Part shown: positions 1 through 8,247 of the stretch, one piece after another
Layout of the letters: the number at the start of each line of letters is the position of its first letter
Numbering within the stretch: position 1 is the stretch's first letter
Source of the DNA: Uruburuella suis
GTDB lineage: Bacteria; Pseudomonadota; Gammaproteobacteria; Burkholderiales; Neisseriaceae
Direction: 5' to 3'
Assembly (NCBI RefSeq): GCF_004341385.1
Contig: NZ_SLXE01000018.1
Coordinates: 1 to 56,378, forward strand
DNA length: 56,378 bases
Made by a program: the position numbers and the translations under genes
The notes under the pieces: model-generated
What the model saw: only the letters and a program-made list of their open reading frames with translations
Told to the model about the DNA's origin: nothing
Databases searched by the model: none

Positions 1-95
1 GCGACAAAAATTTTAACTTATCTGCCTTTCTTTTATCTGATTATTTTTATGACAAGTAATTGTCAGGACGCCCTAGGGTCTGTTCACATTTCATC
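1..95. repeat. Left copy of a 95-bp terminal inverted repeat
   Basis: Bases 1-95 are the exact reverse complement of 56284-56378; identity stops at base 96. Bases 1-73 are unrelated to any other part of the window, and 76-95 are the left end of a family-A MITE. The junction reads CCCTAGGG, with TA shared by the two units. I infer that 1-73 is the end of a larger repeated element, probably an insertion sequence, continuing outside the window. No transposase is visible here. Confidence 0.85.
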
Positions 96-250
96 CGTGC
101 GTAAGATCATCCGTGCGTAAGATTTTGAGCGCAAAAGCACGCTTGCAAGGCGAAAAGCGCAGCAAGGTTGGGCACCTTGCGAGCATTTTCAACGCGGCAG
201 GCGCGTTTTTGAGCCAAAAGATTGCCACGAGATGAATGGTGAACAGACCC
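76..250. mobile_element. Family-A MITE, copy 1
   Basis: The ends are inverted repeats (GGGTCTGTTCACATTTCAT on the left, degenerate GTGAACAGACCC on the right) flanked by TA at 74-75 and 251-252. It has no coding capacity. It is 175 bp rather than the 159 bp of the other full copies because a 16-bp unit (92-107) is tandemly duplicated at 108-123. The interior matches copies at 25844-26002 and 56145-56303. The TA flanks suggest mobilisation by an IS with a TA target; the parent is not in the window. Confidence 0.8.
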
Positions 251-299
251 TAGCTCACTTCCTTCGAAAGATTAAGATTGCTGTTGCGATAAAAATTCT

Positions 300-349
300 A
301 GGCCGTCTGAACATTTTCCAATGGTTTTGTATAAGCCTTCAGACGGCCT
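300..349. terminator. Inverted DUS pair, weak terminator candidate
   Basis: Two 12-base DUS copies face each other (300-311 and 338-349) with a 26-base loop and a T-rich tail. No gene ends just before it. The rest of 1-609 is repeat and MITE sequence without a gene. Confidence 0.35.
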
Positions 350-394
350 TTTATATCTTATATATATGAGCAGGCCGTCTGCAAAGGCACTTTA

Positions 395-584
395 TACCAA
401 TTCTAAAAAATAACCTTACAAAATAAAAGCAGTTCGGCAGCATCATCCGCGTAGGTCGGATTCTTGAATCCAACGTTTGGCCAACGGCCAAAGCGATGTG
501 CGTGCCTTGTTCTGCGAACAAGTGTCGGATTCGAGAATCCGACCTACAGGCTGCCTGTTTGTATATTATTTTTTCGAATGGGTA
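395..584. mobile_element. Family-B MITE, long form, intact
   Basis: The element starts TACCAATTCTAAAAAATAA and ends with its imperfect complement TTATTTTTTCGAATGGGTA. A 3-bp direct repeat TTA flanks it (392-394 and 585-587). The 190-bp body has several nested inverted repeats: an outer arm GTAGGTCGGATTC / GAATCCGACCTAC, a TTGGCCAACGGCCAA palindrome and a CTTGTTCTGCGAACAAG hairpin. It lies 25 bp beyond the gatA stop codon. Relatives are at 10050 (truncated) and 47195 (degenerate). Confidence 0.75.
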
Positions 585-609
585 TTAAACACACCAAGCC
601 GCCAATGCT

Positions 610-2058
610 TTATGCCGGCGCTTTGCTGTGCCAATCGCTGTGTTGCTGAATCTGGTGCGCCACGCCCAACAACTTGGCTTCGGTAAAGTAATTGCCAATC
701 AGCTGCACGCCGATGGGCAGGCCGTCTGAAGAAAATCCGGCGGGCAGACTCATGCCGGGCAGGCCGGCGAGGTTGAGCGCGATGGTGTAGATGTCGCTCA
801 AATACATTTGCACCGGGTCGTGAATGTCGCTGCCGAGCTTGGGCGCGGCGGTGGGGGCAACGGGGCCTAAAATCAAATCGCAATCTTGCAAGGCCGTCTG
901 AAAATCGTTGGCCACCAAGCGGCGCAGTTTTTGCGCTTTTAAATAATAAGCATCGTAATAGCCGTGGCTCAGTACATAAGTGCCCATCATAATGCGGCGT
1001 TTCACTTCGCTGCCGAAGCCTTCGGCGCGGGTGTTGCTGTACATTTCATCCAAATCGCCAAACTGGGCGGCACGGTGGCCGTAGCGTACGCCGTCGTAGC
1101 GCGACAGGTTGGTGCTGGCTTCGGCCGATGCGAGCACATAATAGGCGGGAATGGATAATTCGGTTTGCGGTAGGCTCACGTCCACCATTTCTGCGCCTTG
1201 TGCTTTGAGCAAATCCATCACGTTTTGCAAGGCCGTCTGAACATCGGCGCTGTTGCTGGCGGCAAAATATTCTTTCGGCAGGCCGATTTTCAAGCCTTTT
1301 AAGGGCTGGTTTAAGGCGCGGGTGTAGTCTTCTTTTTCGCGCTCGAGGCTGGTGGAATCACGTTCATCGAAGCTTGCCATGGCATTGAGCAGCAAGGCAC
1401 AATCTTCGGCGGTTTGCGCCATCGGCCCGGCTTGGTCGAAGCTGGAGGCATAGGCCACCATGCCGAAGCGGGAAACCACGCCATATGTGGGTTTCAAGCC
1501 GGTGATGCCGCAGTGTGATGCTGGCTGGCGGATGGAGCCGCCGGTGTCACTGCCCAAAGCCGCCGGTGCCAAACGCGCTGCCACAGCTGCGGCCGAGCCG
1601 CCGGAAGAGCCGCCGGGCACGTTTTCGATGTTCCACGGGTTTTTGGTAGCACCGTAAAACGAGCTTTCGGTGGTCGAGCCCATGGCGAATTCGTCCATAT
1701 TGGTGCGCCCGAGCGTAACCATGCCCTCGTTTAACAGATTTTGCACCACGGTGGCGGTGTAGGGCGACACAAAGTTATCCAGCATTTTGCTGGCGCAAGC
1801 GCTTTTCCAGCCTTGCTGGCAGAAAATATCTTTATAGGCAATCGGCACGCCCGTGAGCGCCGTGGCATGGCCGGCGGCAATGCGCGCATCGGCCGCAGCC
1901 GCTTCGGCCAGCGTGGCGGCTTTATCCAGCGTGATATAGGCATTGATGGCGGGATTGCCCGCTTCAATCGCGGCCAAATATTCCTGCGCCAATTCGGTGG
2001 CGGAAATTTGCTTGCTTTGCAGCATGTCGCCGGTTTGTTTTAAAGTGTATGCAGTCAT
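610..2058 (-). CDS. gatA: Asp-tRNA(Asn)/Glu-tRNA(Gln) amidotransferase subunit A
   Basis: A 482-residue amidase-signature protein. GatA releases ammonia from glutamine; with GatB and GatC this amidates misacylated Glu-tRNA(Gln) or Asp-tRNA(Asn). The Ser-cisSer-Lys triad is visible: Lys76 in PIAYKD, Ser151 in the GGSSGGS loop, and Ser175 in SDTGGSIRQPA. Length is normal for the family. It lies 98 bp downstream of gatC in the same direction, with an inverted DUS pair between them. gatB is not in the window. The stop codon is 25 bp from an intact family-B MITE, which could affect transcript ending. Confidence 0.97.
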   Translation of the reverse strand: MTAYTLKQTGDMLQSKQISATELAQEYLAAIEAGNPAINAYITLDKAATLAEAAAADARIAAGHATALTGVPIAYKDIFCQQGWKSACASKMLDNFVSPYTATVVQNLLNEGMVTLGRTNMDEFAMGSTTESSFYGATKNPWNIENVPGGSSGGSAAAVAARLAPAALGSDTGGSIRQPASHCGITGLKPTYGVVSRFGMVAYASSFDQAGPMAQTAEDCALLLNAMASFDERDSTSLEREKEDYTRALNQPLKGLKIGLPKEYFAASNSADVQTALQNVMDLLKAQGAEMVDVSLPQTELSIPAYYVLASAEASTNLSRYDGVRYGHRAAQFGDLDEMYSNTRAEGFGSEVKRRIMMGTYVLSHGYYDAYYLKAQKLRRLVANDFQTALQDCDLILGPVAPTAAPKLGSDIHDPVQMYLSDIYTIALNLAGLPGMSLPAGFSSDGLPIGVQLIGNYFTEAKLLGVAHQIQQHSDWHSKAPA

Positions 2059-2073
2059 TTCATTATTTCCAAA

Positions 2074-2124
2074 CCTTTCAGACGGCCTCTTGATGAAGGT
2101 TCATTCCACATGCCGTCTGAAAGG
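2074..2124. terminator. Inverted DUS pair between gatC and gatA
   Basis: CCTTTCAGACGGC at 2074-2086 pairs with GCCGTCTGAAAGG at 2112-2124 around a 25-base loop. It sits inside the presumed gatC-gatA transcript, so it may act as a partial attenuator or only as an uptake signal. Confidence 0.4.
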
Positions 2125-2156
2125 GGTTTATATTTTCAAATTGCTTAGTATTTTCT

Positions 2157-2447
2157 TTATTCTTCAATTACTTGAGGAACAATATAAAGACGGTTGCGCA
2201 CTTCGGGCGCCACAGCCTGATATTCGGCAGCATGATCGTGCTCGGTTACCGCATCGGCGCGCAGGCGCAAGGCCACTTCGTGCGGATGCGCCATCGGCTC
2301 CACGCCCTCGGTGTCAACGCTCTGCATTTTCTCCACCAGCGCAAACACATCGTTGAGCTGCTGCAGATTTTGCGCCTTCTCCGCCTCGGTCAGGCTCAGG
2401 CGGGAAAGCTTGGCAATTTTTTCGACATCGTGCAGGGTTAGGGCCAT
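2157..2447 (-). CDS. gatC: Asp-tRNA(Asn)/Glu-tRNA(Gln) amidotransferase subunit C
   Basis: A 96-residue GatC protein, the small chaperone subunit that wraps around GatA and GatB. The helical N-terminus (LTLHDVEKIAKLSRLSLTEA) and the C-terminal segment ending RNRLYIVPQVIEE fit the family, where a (F/Y)xVP-type segment is typical. AAGGA lies six bases before the ATG. It is the first gene of a gatC-gatA unit transcribed away from mreB. A TATAAT hexamer at 2523-2528 on this strand could be its -10 box. Confidence 0.95.
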   Translation of the reverse strand: MALTLHDVEKIAKLSRLSLTEAEKAQNLQQLNDVFALVEKMQSVDTEGVEPMAHPHEVALRLRADAVTEHDHAAEYQAVAPEVRNRLYIVPQVIEE

Positions 2448-2522
2448 AAAAAATCCTTAAATTTAATTAGCAAATTCCCTAATCTAGGGTATCATTGCGC
2501 GTTACATCTGTTTAATCGCAAG

Positions 2523-2528
2523 ATTATA
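2523..2528 (-). promoter_or_regulatory. Candidate -10 box for gatCA
   Basis: A perfect TATAAT on the minus strand lies about 75 bases before the gatC start. No good -35 hexamer is seen at 16-18 bp, so support is limited to the -10. Confidence 0.3.
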
Positions 2529-2640
2529 ACCGAAAACCAATGCTGCGGCATGGCGATTTTCAGCGCTTTTGTGCCACAAAAGCCGCTAAAAAAGCCGTGC
2601 CTACACTCTTTTCTATTTTCAAAATCTGTAGGAAATGTTC

Positions 2641-3681
2641 ATGTTTCGCTTTTTGACCCGCTATTTTTCCAACGACCTTGCCATCGATTTGGGCACCGCC
2701 AACACCTTGATTTACATTAAAGGCAAAGGCATTGTTTTGGACGAACCCTCGGTGGTGGCCATGCAAACCGATGCCTCACACGGCAAAAGCGTGATTCTGG
2801 CCGTGGGCACCGAAGCTAAAAAAATGCTCGGTCGCACGCCGGGCAGCATTCAGGCCATCCGCCCGATGAAAGACGGCGTGATTGCCGACTTTAACGTCAC
2901 CGAAAAAATGCTCAAGCAGTTTATCAAAAAAGTGAACAACAGCCGCTTTGCCGCCGCGCCGCGCATCGTGATCTGCGTGCCTTGCGGCTCCACCCAGGTT
3001 GAGCGCAAAGCCATTCGCGATTCTGCCTTGGCCGCAGGTGCTTCCACCGTTAATCTGATTGAAGAGCCGATGGCCGCCGCCATTGGCGCAGGCTTGCCGA
3101 TTGAAGAAGCCACCGGCTCGATGGTGGTGGATATCGGCGGCGGCACCACTGAAGTGGGCGTGATTTCCTTGAGCGGCGTGGTGTATTCGCACTCTATCCG
3201 CGTGGGCGGCGATGCGTTTGACGACAGCATCATCAATTATGTGCGCCGCAACTACGGCATGTTAATCGGCGAAGCCACCGCCGAAGAAATCAAAAAATCC
3301 ATCGGCTCGGCTTTCCCCGGCATGGAAGTGCGCGAGCTCGAAGTGAAAGGCCGCAATCTGGCCGAGGGCATTCCGCGCGCATTCACCATTAGCTCCAATG
3401 AAGTGCTCGAAGCGCTCACCGAGCCCTTAAACCAAATCGTGCAATCGGTGAAAAACGCGCTGGAACAAACCCCGCCCGAATTGGGTGCCGACATTGCCGA
3501 CCGCGGCCTGGTGCTCACCGGCGGCGGCGCGCTGCTCAAAGGCCTCGACCGCCTTTTGGCCGAAGAAACCGGCCTGCCGGTGATGATTGCAGAAGATCCG
3601 CTCACCTGCGTGGCGCGCGGCTCGGGCAAAGCGCTTGAAATGATTGGTAAGCTCAATTCTGTTTTCGTAACCAACCCCTAA
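2641..3681 (+). CDS. mreB: Rod shape-determining protein MreB
   Basis: The actin-like ATPase that forms membrane filaments and guides lateral peptidoglycan synthesis. Nucleotide-binding motifs are clear: DLGTANTLIY near residue 16, VVDIGGGTTEVGVISL in the middle, and VLTGGGALLKGLDRLL near the C-terminus. The ATG at 2641 (346 residues, starting MFRFLTRYF) is preferred over 2635 because AGGA at 2630-2633 is seven bases from it but only one base from the earlier ATG. It heads the mreB-mreC-mreD-mrdA-rodA cluster. Coccoid Neisseria are reported to lack these genes, so this points to a rod-shaped organism. Confidence 0.97.
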   Translation: MFRFLTRYFSNDLAIDLGTANTLIYIKGKGIVLDEPSVVAMQTDASHGKSVILAVGTEAKKMLGRTPGSIQAIRPMKDGVIADFNVTEKMLKQFIKKVNNSRFAAAPRIVICVPCGSTQVERKAIRDSALAAGASTVNLIEEPMAAAIGAGLPIEEATGSMVVDIGGGTTEVGVISLSGVVYSHSIRVGGDAFDDSIINYVRRNYGMLIGEATAEEIKKSIGSAFPGMEVRELEVKGRNLAEGIPRAFTISSNEVLEALTEPLNQIVQSVKNALEQTPPELGADIADRGLVLTGGGALLKGLDRLLAEETGLPVMIAEDPLTCVARGSGKALEMIGKLNSVFVTNP

Positions 3682-3702
3682 TCCGCAGCGGCAGCCGCAC
3701 CG

Positions 3703-4566
3703 ATGGCCGAACAGTCTTTAAATTTCGCCCGCAAAGGCATCAAGCCGGTAAGCAAGCTGATTATCCTCTCGATAATCAGCATTGTTCTGATGATGCTCGA
3801 CAACCGCTATGCTGCCGTGCAGGCGGCAAAAGGCTATGCGGCCACGGCGCTCTACCCTTTGCAATGGCTGGCCAATCAGCCGGTGCGGCTGTATGAATAC
3901 ATGAGCGGCTTTATGCAATCGCAAACGGCCCTGTTGGCAAGCAACCGTCAGCTTTTGGAAGAAAACGGCCGTCTGAAAATGCTGGCGCAGCAAACGCAGC
4001 AGCAAAAGCGCGAGCTGCAAGAATTGCAAGCACTGGGCGGCCTGCAACAGCACGGCGTTCAGGCCGTGGCCACCGCCGAAGTGATTTCCAACGGCAAAGA
4101 TCCGCTCTCCGATAAGCTGATTATCAATAAAGGCAGCCGCAGCGGCCTGCAAAACGGCGATGCGGTAATCGACCAATACGGGCTGATCGGCCAAATCACC
4201 CAAGTACAGCCTTTAAGCGCCGAGCTCACCCTGATCACCAACAGCCAAACGGTTATTCCGGTGGTGGTGGCGCGCACCGGCGTGCGCAGCCTGCTTTATG
4301 GCAGCGGCGGCGCGGTGAATCTGCGTTATTTTCCTACTGATGCCGATTTGCAGCCCGGCGATATTCTGCAAACTTCGGGCTTAGATTCCGTTTATCCGCA
4401 AGGCATTCCGGTGGCCAGAGTCGATCAGGCCGCGCGTGCTGCCGGCACACCTTACTACCGCGTAACGCTCTCGCCGCTGGCTGCCTTTCGCAGCAGCAAA
4501 TATGTGCTGACCCTGCCCCAAACCGCTGCCCAACCGGCAACACCGCCCGCACCTGCCGCGCCATGA
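3703..4566 (+). CDS. mreC: Rod shape-determining protein MreC
   Basis: A 287-residue bitopic protein linking MreB to the periplasmic synthases. One N-terminal membrane helix (about residues 17-34) is followed by a coiled coil rich in Gln and Leu (about 70-110), then a beta-rich domain with conserved stretches such as VIDQYGLIGQITQV. The tail is short and Pro/Ala-rich. It starts 21 bp after mreB without a clear ribosome binding site and overlaps mreD by ATGA, consistent with translational coupling. Confidence 0.93.
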   Translation: MAEQSLNFARKGIKPVSKLIILSIISIVLMMLDNRYAAVQAAKGYAATALYPLQWLANQPVRLYEYMSGFMQSQTALLASNRQLLEENGRLKMLAQQTQQQKRELQELQALGGLQQHGVQAVATAEVISNGKDPLSDKLIINKGSRSGLQNGDAVIDQYGLIGQITQVQPLSAELTLITNSQTVIPVVVARTGVRSLLYGSGGAVNLRYFPTDADLQPGDILQTSGLDSVYPQGIPVARVDQAARAAGTPYYRVTLSPLAAFRSSKYVLTLPQTAAQPATPPAPAAP

Positions 4567-5063
4567 CTGATTTTGAAGATTTCCACAACCGCATTTCCAA
4601 ACGCCTGATTGCTGCCACGTTTGCAGTGGCCATGCTGCTGGATTTCATGCCCTTTTCATCGGATGGCTTTTTCTGGCTGCCTGAATTCACCGCACTCATG
4701 CTGCTTTATTGGGCAATCAACCGGCCGCAATCGGTGGGCGTGGGCACGGCTTTTGTGGTGGGCATGCTCACCGACATCGGCACCGCAGCGCCGCTGGGCC
4801 AGCATGCGCTCTCTTATATGCTGATCACTTTTCTGGTGCAGCAGCGGCAGCGGCAGATTATTCTCTACAATTACGGCTTTCAGGCCGTGGCCGTGCTGGG
4901 CGCTTTATTGTGCAACCAGCTGATTTTGATGCTGATCCGCTTAATGTATGACCACCGCTTTTCCGGCTGGGCAGGTTTTATCGCCCCCTTCGTCGGCGCA
5001 CTCTTGTGGCCGCTTTTGAGCAAAATGATGCTCGGCATGCTTAATTCCCGCCGTTTACGCTGA
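4563..5063 (+). CDS. mreD: Rod shape-determining protein MreD
   Basis: A 166-residue, highly hydrophobic protein with about five predicted membrane segments, the usual size and character of MreD, the integral membrane partner of MreC. Sequence conservation in this family is low, so the call leans on position: the start overlaps mreC by four bases and the stop overlaps the mrdA start by one base (TGATG). Confidence 0.88.
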   Translation: MTDFEDFHNRISKRLIAATFAVAMLLDFMPFSSDGFFWLPEFTALMLLYWAINRPQSVGVGTAFVVGMLTDIGTAAPLGQHALSYMLITFLVQQRQRQIILYNYGFQAVAVLGALLCNQLILMLIRLMYDHRFSGWAGFIAPFVGALLWPLLSKMMLGMLNSRRLR

Positions 5064-7135
5064 TGAAAACGCCACGCCAATATCATCAAGCCACCACCGA
5101 CCAAGCCGTTCAGCAGCGCGATTATCTGCTGCGCTTGGTGGTGGCGTTTGTGCTGATTGTGGTGTTTTTCGCCATTTTGATTGGCCGCTTTGTGTTTCTG
5201 CAAGTCATCAAGCATGAAGAATTCACCGCCAAAGCCACCACCAACCGCATTTCGCTAATTCCCACGCCGGCCATACGCGGCGAAGTGATTGATGCCAACG
5301 GCGTGGTGCTGGCACATAATTATCCGGCTTATTCGCTGGAAATCGTGCCCAGCCAGCTGGAAGTCAAAACAGACGACATGATTGAAGCACTGCGTGCTTA
5401 TGTAGACATCACCGATGGCGATTTGCGCCGTTTCCGCAAATTTCGCGCCGAATTTCGCTCTTATGAAAAAATACCGCTCAAATTAAAGTTGCTGCCCGAT
5501 GAGGCGGCCAAATTGGCGGCGCAGCTTTACCGCTTCAAAGGCGTGGAAATCAATGCCCGCACCTTTCGCGAATACCCATACGGCCAGCTGACGGCACACT
5601 TTTTGGGCTATATCGGCCGCATCAGCGAGCGCGACCAGAAAAAGCTGGATGAAGAAGAACTCACCGCGCTTTATCGCGGCAGCACCCATATCGGCAAATC
5701 GGGGCTGGAAAGCTTTTATGAGCGCCAGCTTCACGGCGCACCCGGCTATCAGGAAGTGGAAAAAGATGCTTACGGCAATGTGGTGCGCGTGCTCAAAACC
5801 GTGCCTGCCCACACCGGCCAAACGCTGCGCCTGGCCATGGATATCCGCCTGCAACAAGAAGCCGACCGGCTGATGAACGGCCGCCGCGGCGCCATTATTG
5901 CGATTGACCCGCAAACCGGCGGCGTGTTGGCTTTTGTGTCCAAGCCCTCGTTCGACCCCAATCTTTTTATCGACGGCATCGACACCGAAACCTGGAAAAG
6001 CCTGAATGAAAACTGGCAGCGCCCGCTGATCAACCGCGTTACCCAAGGCCTGTATCCGCCCGGCTCCACTTTCAAGCCGTTCATGGGCATGGCGCTGCTC
6101 GAAAGCGGCAAAATCAATCAGAGCACAATAGTGCCCGCGCCCGGCGCTTGGAGCATACCCGGCTCGCGCCACCAATTCCGCGATTCGGTGCGCAGCGGCC
6201 ACGGCTCGGCCAATCTGAGCAAAGCGATTCAAGTGTCGTCCGACACCTTTTTCTACCGCTTGGGTTATGAATTGGGCATAGATAAAACCGCACCCTATCT
6301 GGCCGAATTTGATTTGGGCCGGCAAACCGGTATCGATCTGCCCAACGAATACCGCGGCGTGCTGCCCAGCCGCGAATGGAAAGCCCAGCGCTTTGCCAAA
6401 TCGAAAAACCCCGCCGCGCGCACTTGGAATGCTTCCGAAATGGTGTCGGTGAGTATCGGCCAGGGCTACAACGCCTACACGCCGCTGCAAATGGCGCACG
6501 CCACCGCTTCGCTGGCCAACGACGGCGTGGTTTACCGCCCGCACATGGTTAAAGAGCTGCTCGACCATGAGCGCCGCCAAATCACCTTGATCGAGCCCAA
6601 GCCCGAGCGCACCATTCCATTCAGCCGCAGCAACTTCGAATATGTCAAACAAGCGATGGTGAGAGTGTTGCAGCCGGGCGGCACGGCTTGGCGTGTCGGT
6701 GCCGGCCTGCAATACAGCATGGGCGGCAAAACCGGCACCGCGCAAGTGGTGCAGATCCAGCAAGGTAAAAGCTATAATGCCGCCGCGCTGGCCGAGCAAC
6801 ACCGCGACCATGCCTGGTTTATTTCGTTTGCGCCGGTGCAACCCCCACAAATCGCCATTGCCGTGTTGCTGGAAAACGGCGGCTGGGGCGCCACAGCCGC
6901 TCCCTTGGCGCGCCAACTCTCCGATTATTACCTGCTCAAGCTCAAAGGCGGCCAAAACACCACCGTTAACAAAGCCACGCTCAGCGGCGCACAAACCATA
7001 GACAACCCGCTCCTAGCCGCCAGCGAGCCGGCCGCCGCGCCTGCCCGCCGCAGCATTCCGCCTTTTCAGACGGCCTATGATGCCGTGCACCGGCCGGCCT
7101 CGGATATTCTGCCCGCATCGGGAGCCACACCGTGA
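5063..7135 (+). CDS. mrdA: Penicillin-binding protein 2 (elongasome transpeptidase)
   Basis: A 690-residue class B PBP that cross-links peptidoglycan during cell elongation. One membrane anchor (about 21-47) precedes the dimerisation domain and the transpeptidase domain. The catalytic motifs are present: Ser335-Thr-Phe-Lys338 in YPPGSTFKPF, SSD at 392-394, and KTGT at 556-559. The C-terminal extension of about 70 residues is Pro/Ala-rich and less conserved. The start overlaps mreD and the stop overlaps the GTG of rodA. It should work with RodA as the polymerase-transpeptidase pair. Confidence 0.95.
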   Translation: MKTPRQYHQATTDQAVQQRDYLLRLVVAFVLIVVFFAILIGRFVFLQVIKHEEFTAKATTNRISLIPTPAIRGEVIDANGVVLAHNYPAYSLEIVPSQLEVKTDDMIEALRAYVDITDGDLRRFRKFRAEFRSYEKIPLKLKLLPDEAAKLAAQLYRFKGVEINARTFREYPYGQLTAHFLGYIGRISERDQKKLDEEELTALYRGSTHIGKSGLESFYERQLHGAPGYQEVEKDAYGNVVRVLKTVPAHTGQTLRLAMDIRLQQEADRLMNGRRGAIIAIDPQTGGVLAFVSKPSFDPNLFIDGIDTETWKSLNENWQRPLINRVTQGLYPPGSTFKPFMGMALLESGKINQSTIVPAPGAWSIPGSRHQFRDSVRSGHGSANLSKAIQVSSDTFFYRLGYELGIDKTAPYLAEFDLGRQTGIDLPNEYRGVLPSREWKAQRFAKSKNPAARTWNASEMVSVSIGQGYNAYTPLQMAHATASLANDGVVYRPHMVKELLDHERRQITLIEPKPERTIPFSRSNFEYVKQAMVRVLQPGGTAWRVGAGLQYSMGGKTGTAQVVQIQQGKSYNAAALAEQHRDHAWFISFAPVQPPQIAIAVLLENGGWGATAAPLARQLSDYYLLKLKGGQNTTVNKATLSGAQTIDNPLLAASEPAAAPARRSIPPFQTAYDAVHRPASDILPASGATP

Positions 7136-8232
7136 ACACCGAAACCTTGTTTCAAAAAATCAAGCGCATCGTTTGGAGCCCGATGGATCCCTGGCTGTTT
7201 TACGCCATGCTGGCCATCTATATCATGAGCCTGTTTTTACTCTATTCGGCCGACGGCCAGCAAATCGGCCAGCTTGAAAACAAAACCCTGCACACCGTGC
7301 TGGGCTTCATGCTCTTATGGCTGATTGCACGCACGCGGCCGCAGATTTTGTCGAATTTTGCCTTACCCATGTATGCCATCGGCGTGGTGCTGCTGCTGGG
7401 CGTGCACTTTTTCGGCATCACCGTCAACGGCTCCACCCGCTGGCTCAATATCGGCATTGGCCGCATCCAGCCCTCTGAAATCATGAAAATCGCCCTGCCC
7501 ATGATGGTGGCTTGGTATTTCCAGAAATATGAAATGTCGCTGCGCTGGTATCACTATTTGGCAGCCATTGTGATTGTGTTGGTGCCCGTTGCCCTGATTT
7601 TGAAGCAGCCCGATTTGGGCACCGCCACGCTGATTATGGCATCAGGACTATTTGTGATCTTTTTTGCCGGGCTGCCGTGGAAAGCCATTTTCGCCGCCCT
7701 TATCGGCTTTGCCGCTGCTTTGCCGCTGCTTTGGCGCTACGGCATGCACGATTATCAGAAAACCCGCGTGCTCACCCTGCTCGACCCCACGCAAGACCCG
7801 CTCGGGGCGGGCTACCACATTATCCAATCGATGATTGCCATCGGCTCGGGCGGCATATGGGGCAAGGGCTGGCTCAATGGCACACAAACCCATTTGGATT
7901 ACATTCCCGAATCCACCACCGATTTTATTTTTGCCGTGTATGGTGAAGAATTCGGCTTAATCGGCAATGTGCTGCTGCTGGCGATTTACCTGCTGATTCT
8001 GGCGCGCGGCCTCTATATCGCCGCCAAAGCGCCCACGCTCTACAGCCGCACGCTCGCCGGCGCGCTCACGATGACTTTTTTCTGCTATGCCTTTGTCAAC
8101 ATGGGCATGGTGAGCGGCATTCTGCCCGTGGTGGGCGTGCCGCTGCCCTTGGTGAGCTACGGCGGCACGGCCACTTTATCGATTATGGTTGTGTTGGCGC
8201 TCTTGATGGGCATTGCCAACCAGCGCCGCTGA
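7132..8232 (+). CDS. rodA: Peptidoglycan glycosyltransferase RodA (SEDS family)
   Basis: A 366-residue polytopic protein with about ten membrane helices, the SEDS polymerase that makes glycan strands for elongation together with PBP2. The conserved loop ESTTDFIFAVYGEEFGLIG carries the Asp expected for catalysis, and PLPLVSYGGTATL near the C-terminus is the family signature. It starts with GTG inside the mrdA stop (GTGA overlap) and ends the elongasome unit, 15 bp before marC. Confidence 0.95.
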   Translation: MNTETLFQKIKRIVWSPMDPWLFYAMLAIYIMSLFLLYSADGQQIGQLENKTLHTVLGFMLLWLIARTRPQILSNFALPMYAIGVVLLLGVHFFGITVNGSTRWLNIGIGRIQPSEIMKIALPMMVAWYFQKYEMSLRWYHYLAAIVIVLVPVALILKQPDLGTATLIMASGLFVIFFAGLPWKAIFAALIGFAAALPLLWRYGMHDYQKTRVLTLLDPTQDPLGAGYHIIQSMIAIGSGGIWGKGWLNGTQTHLDYIPESTTDFIFAVYGEEFGLIGNVLLLAIYLLILARGLYIAAKAPTLYSRTLAGALTMTFFCYAFVNMGMVSGILPVVGVPLPLVSYGGTATLSIMVVLALLMGIANQRR

Positions 8233-8247
8233 AAAAGGATAAGTTTT

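Noticed and set aside
5483..6994. A 503-codon open frame on the minus strand inside mrdA
   Set aside because: It is the antisense shadow of a GC-rich, strongly conserved gene; its composition (Gly/Ala/His-rich) matches no family.
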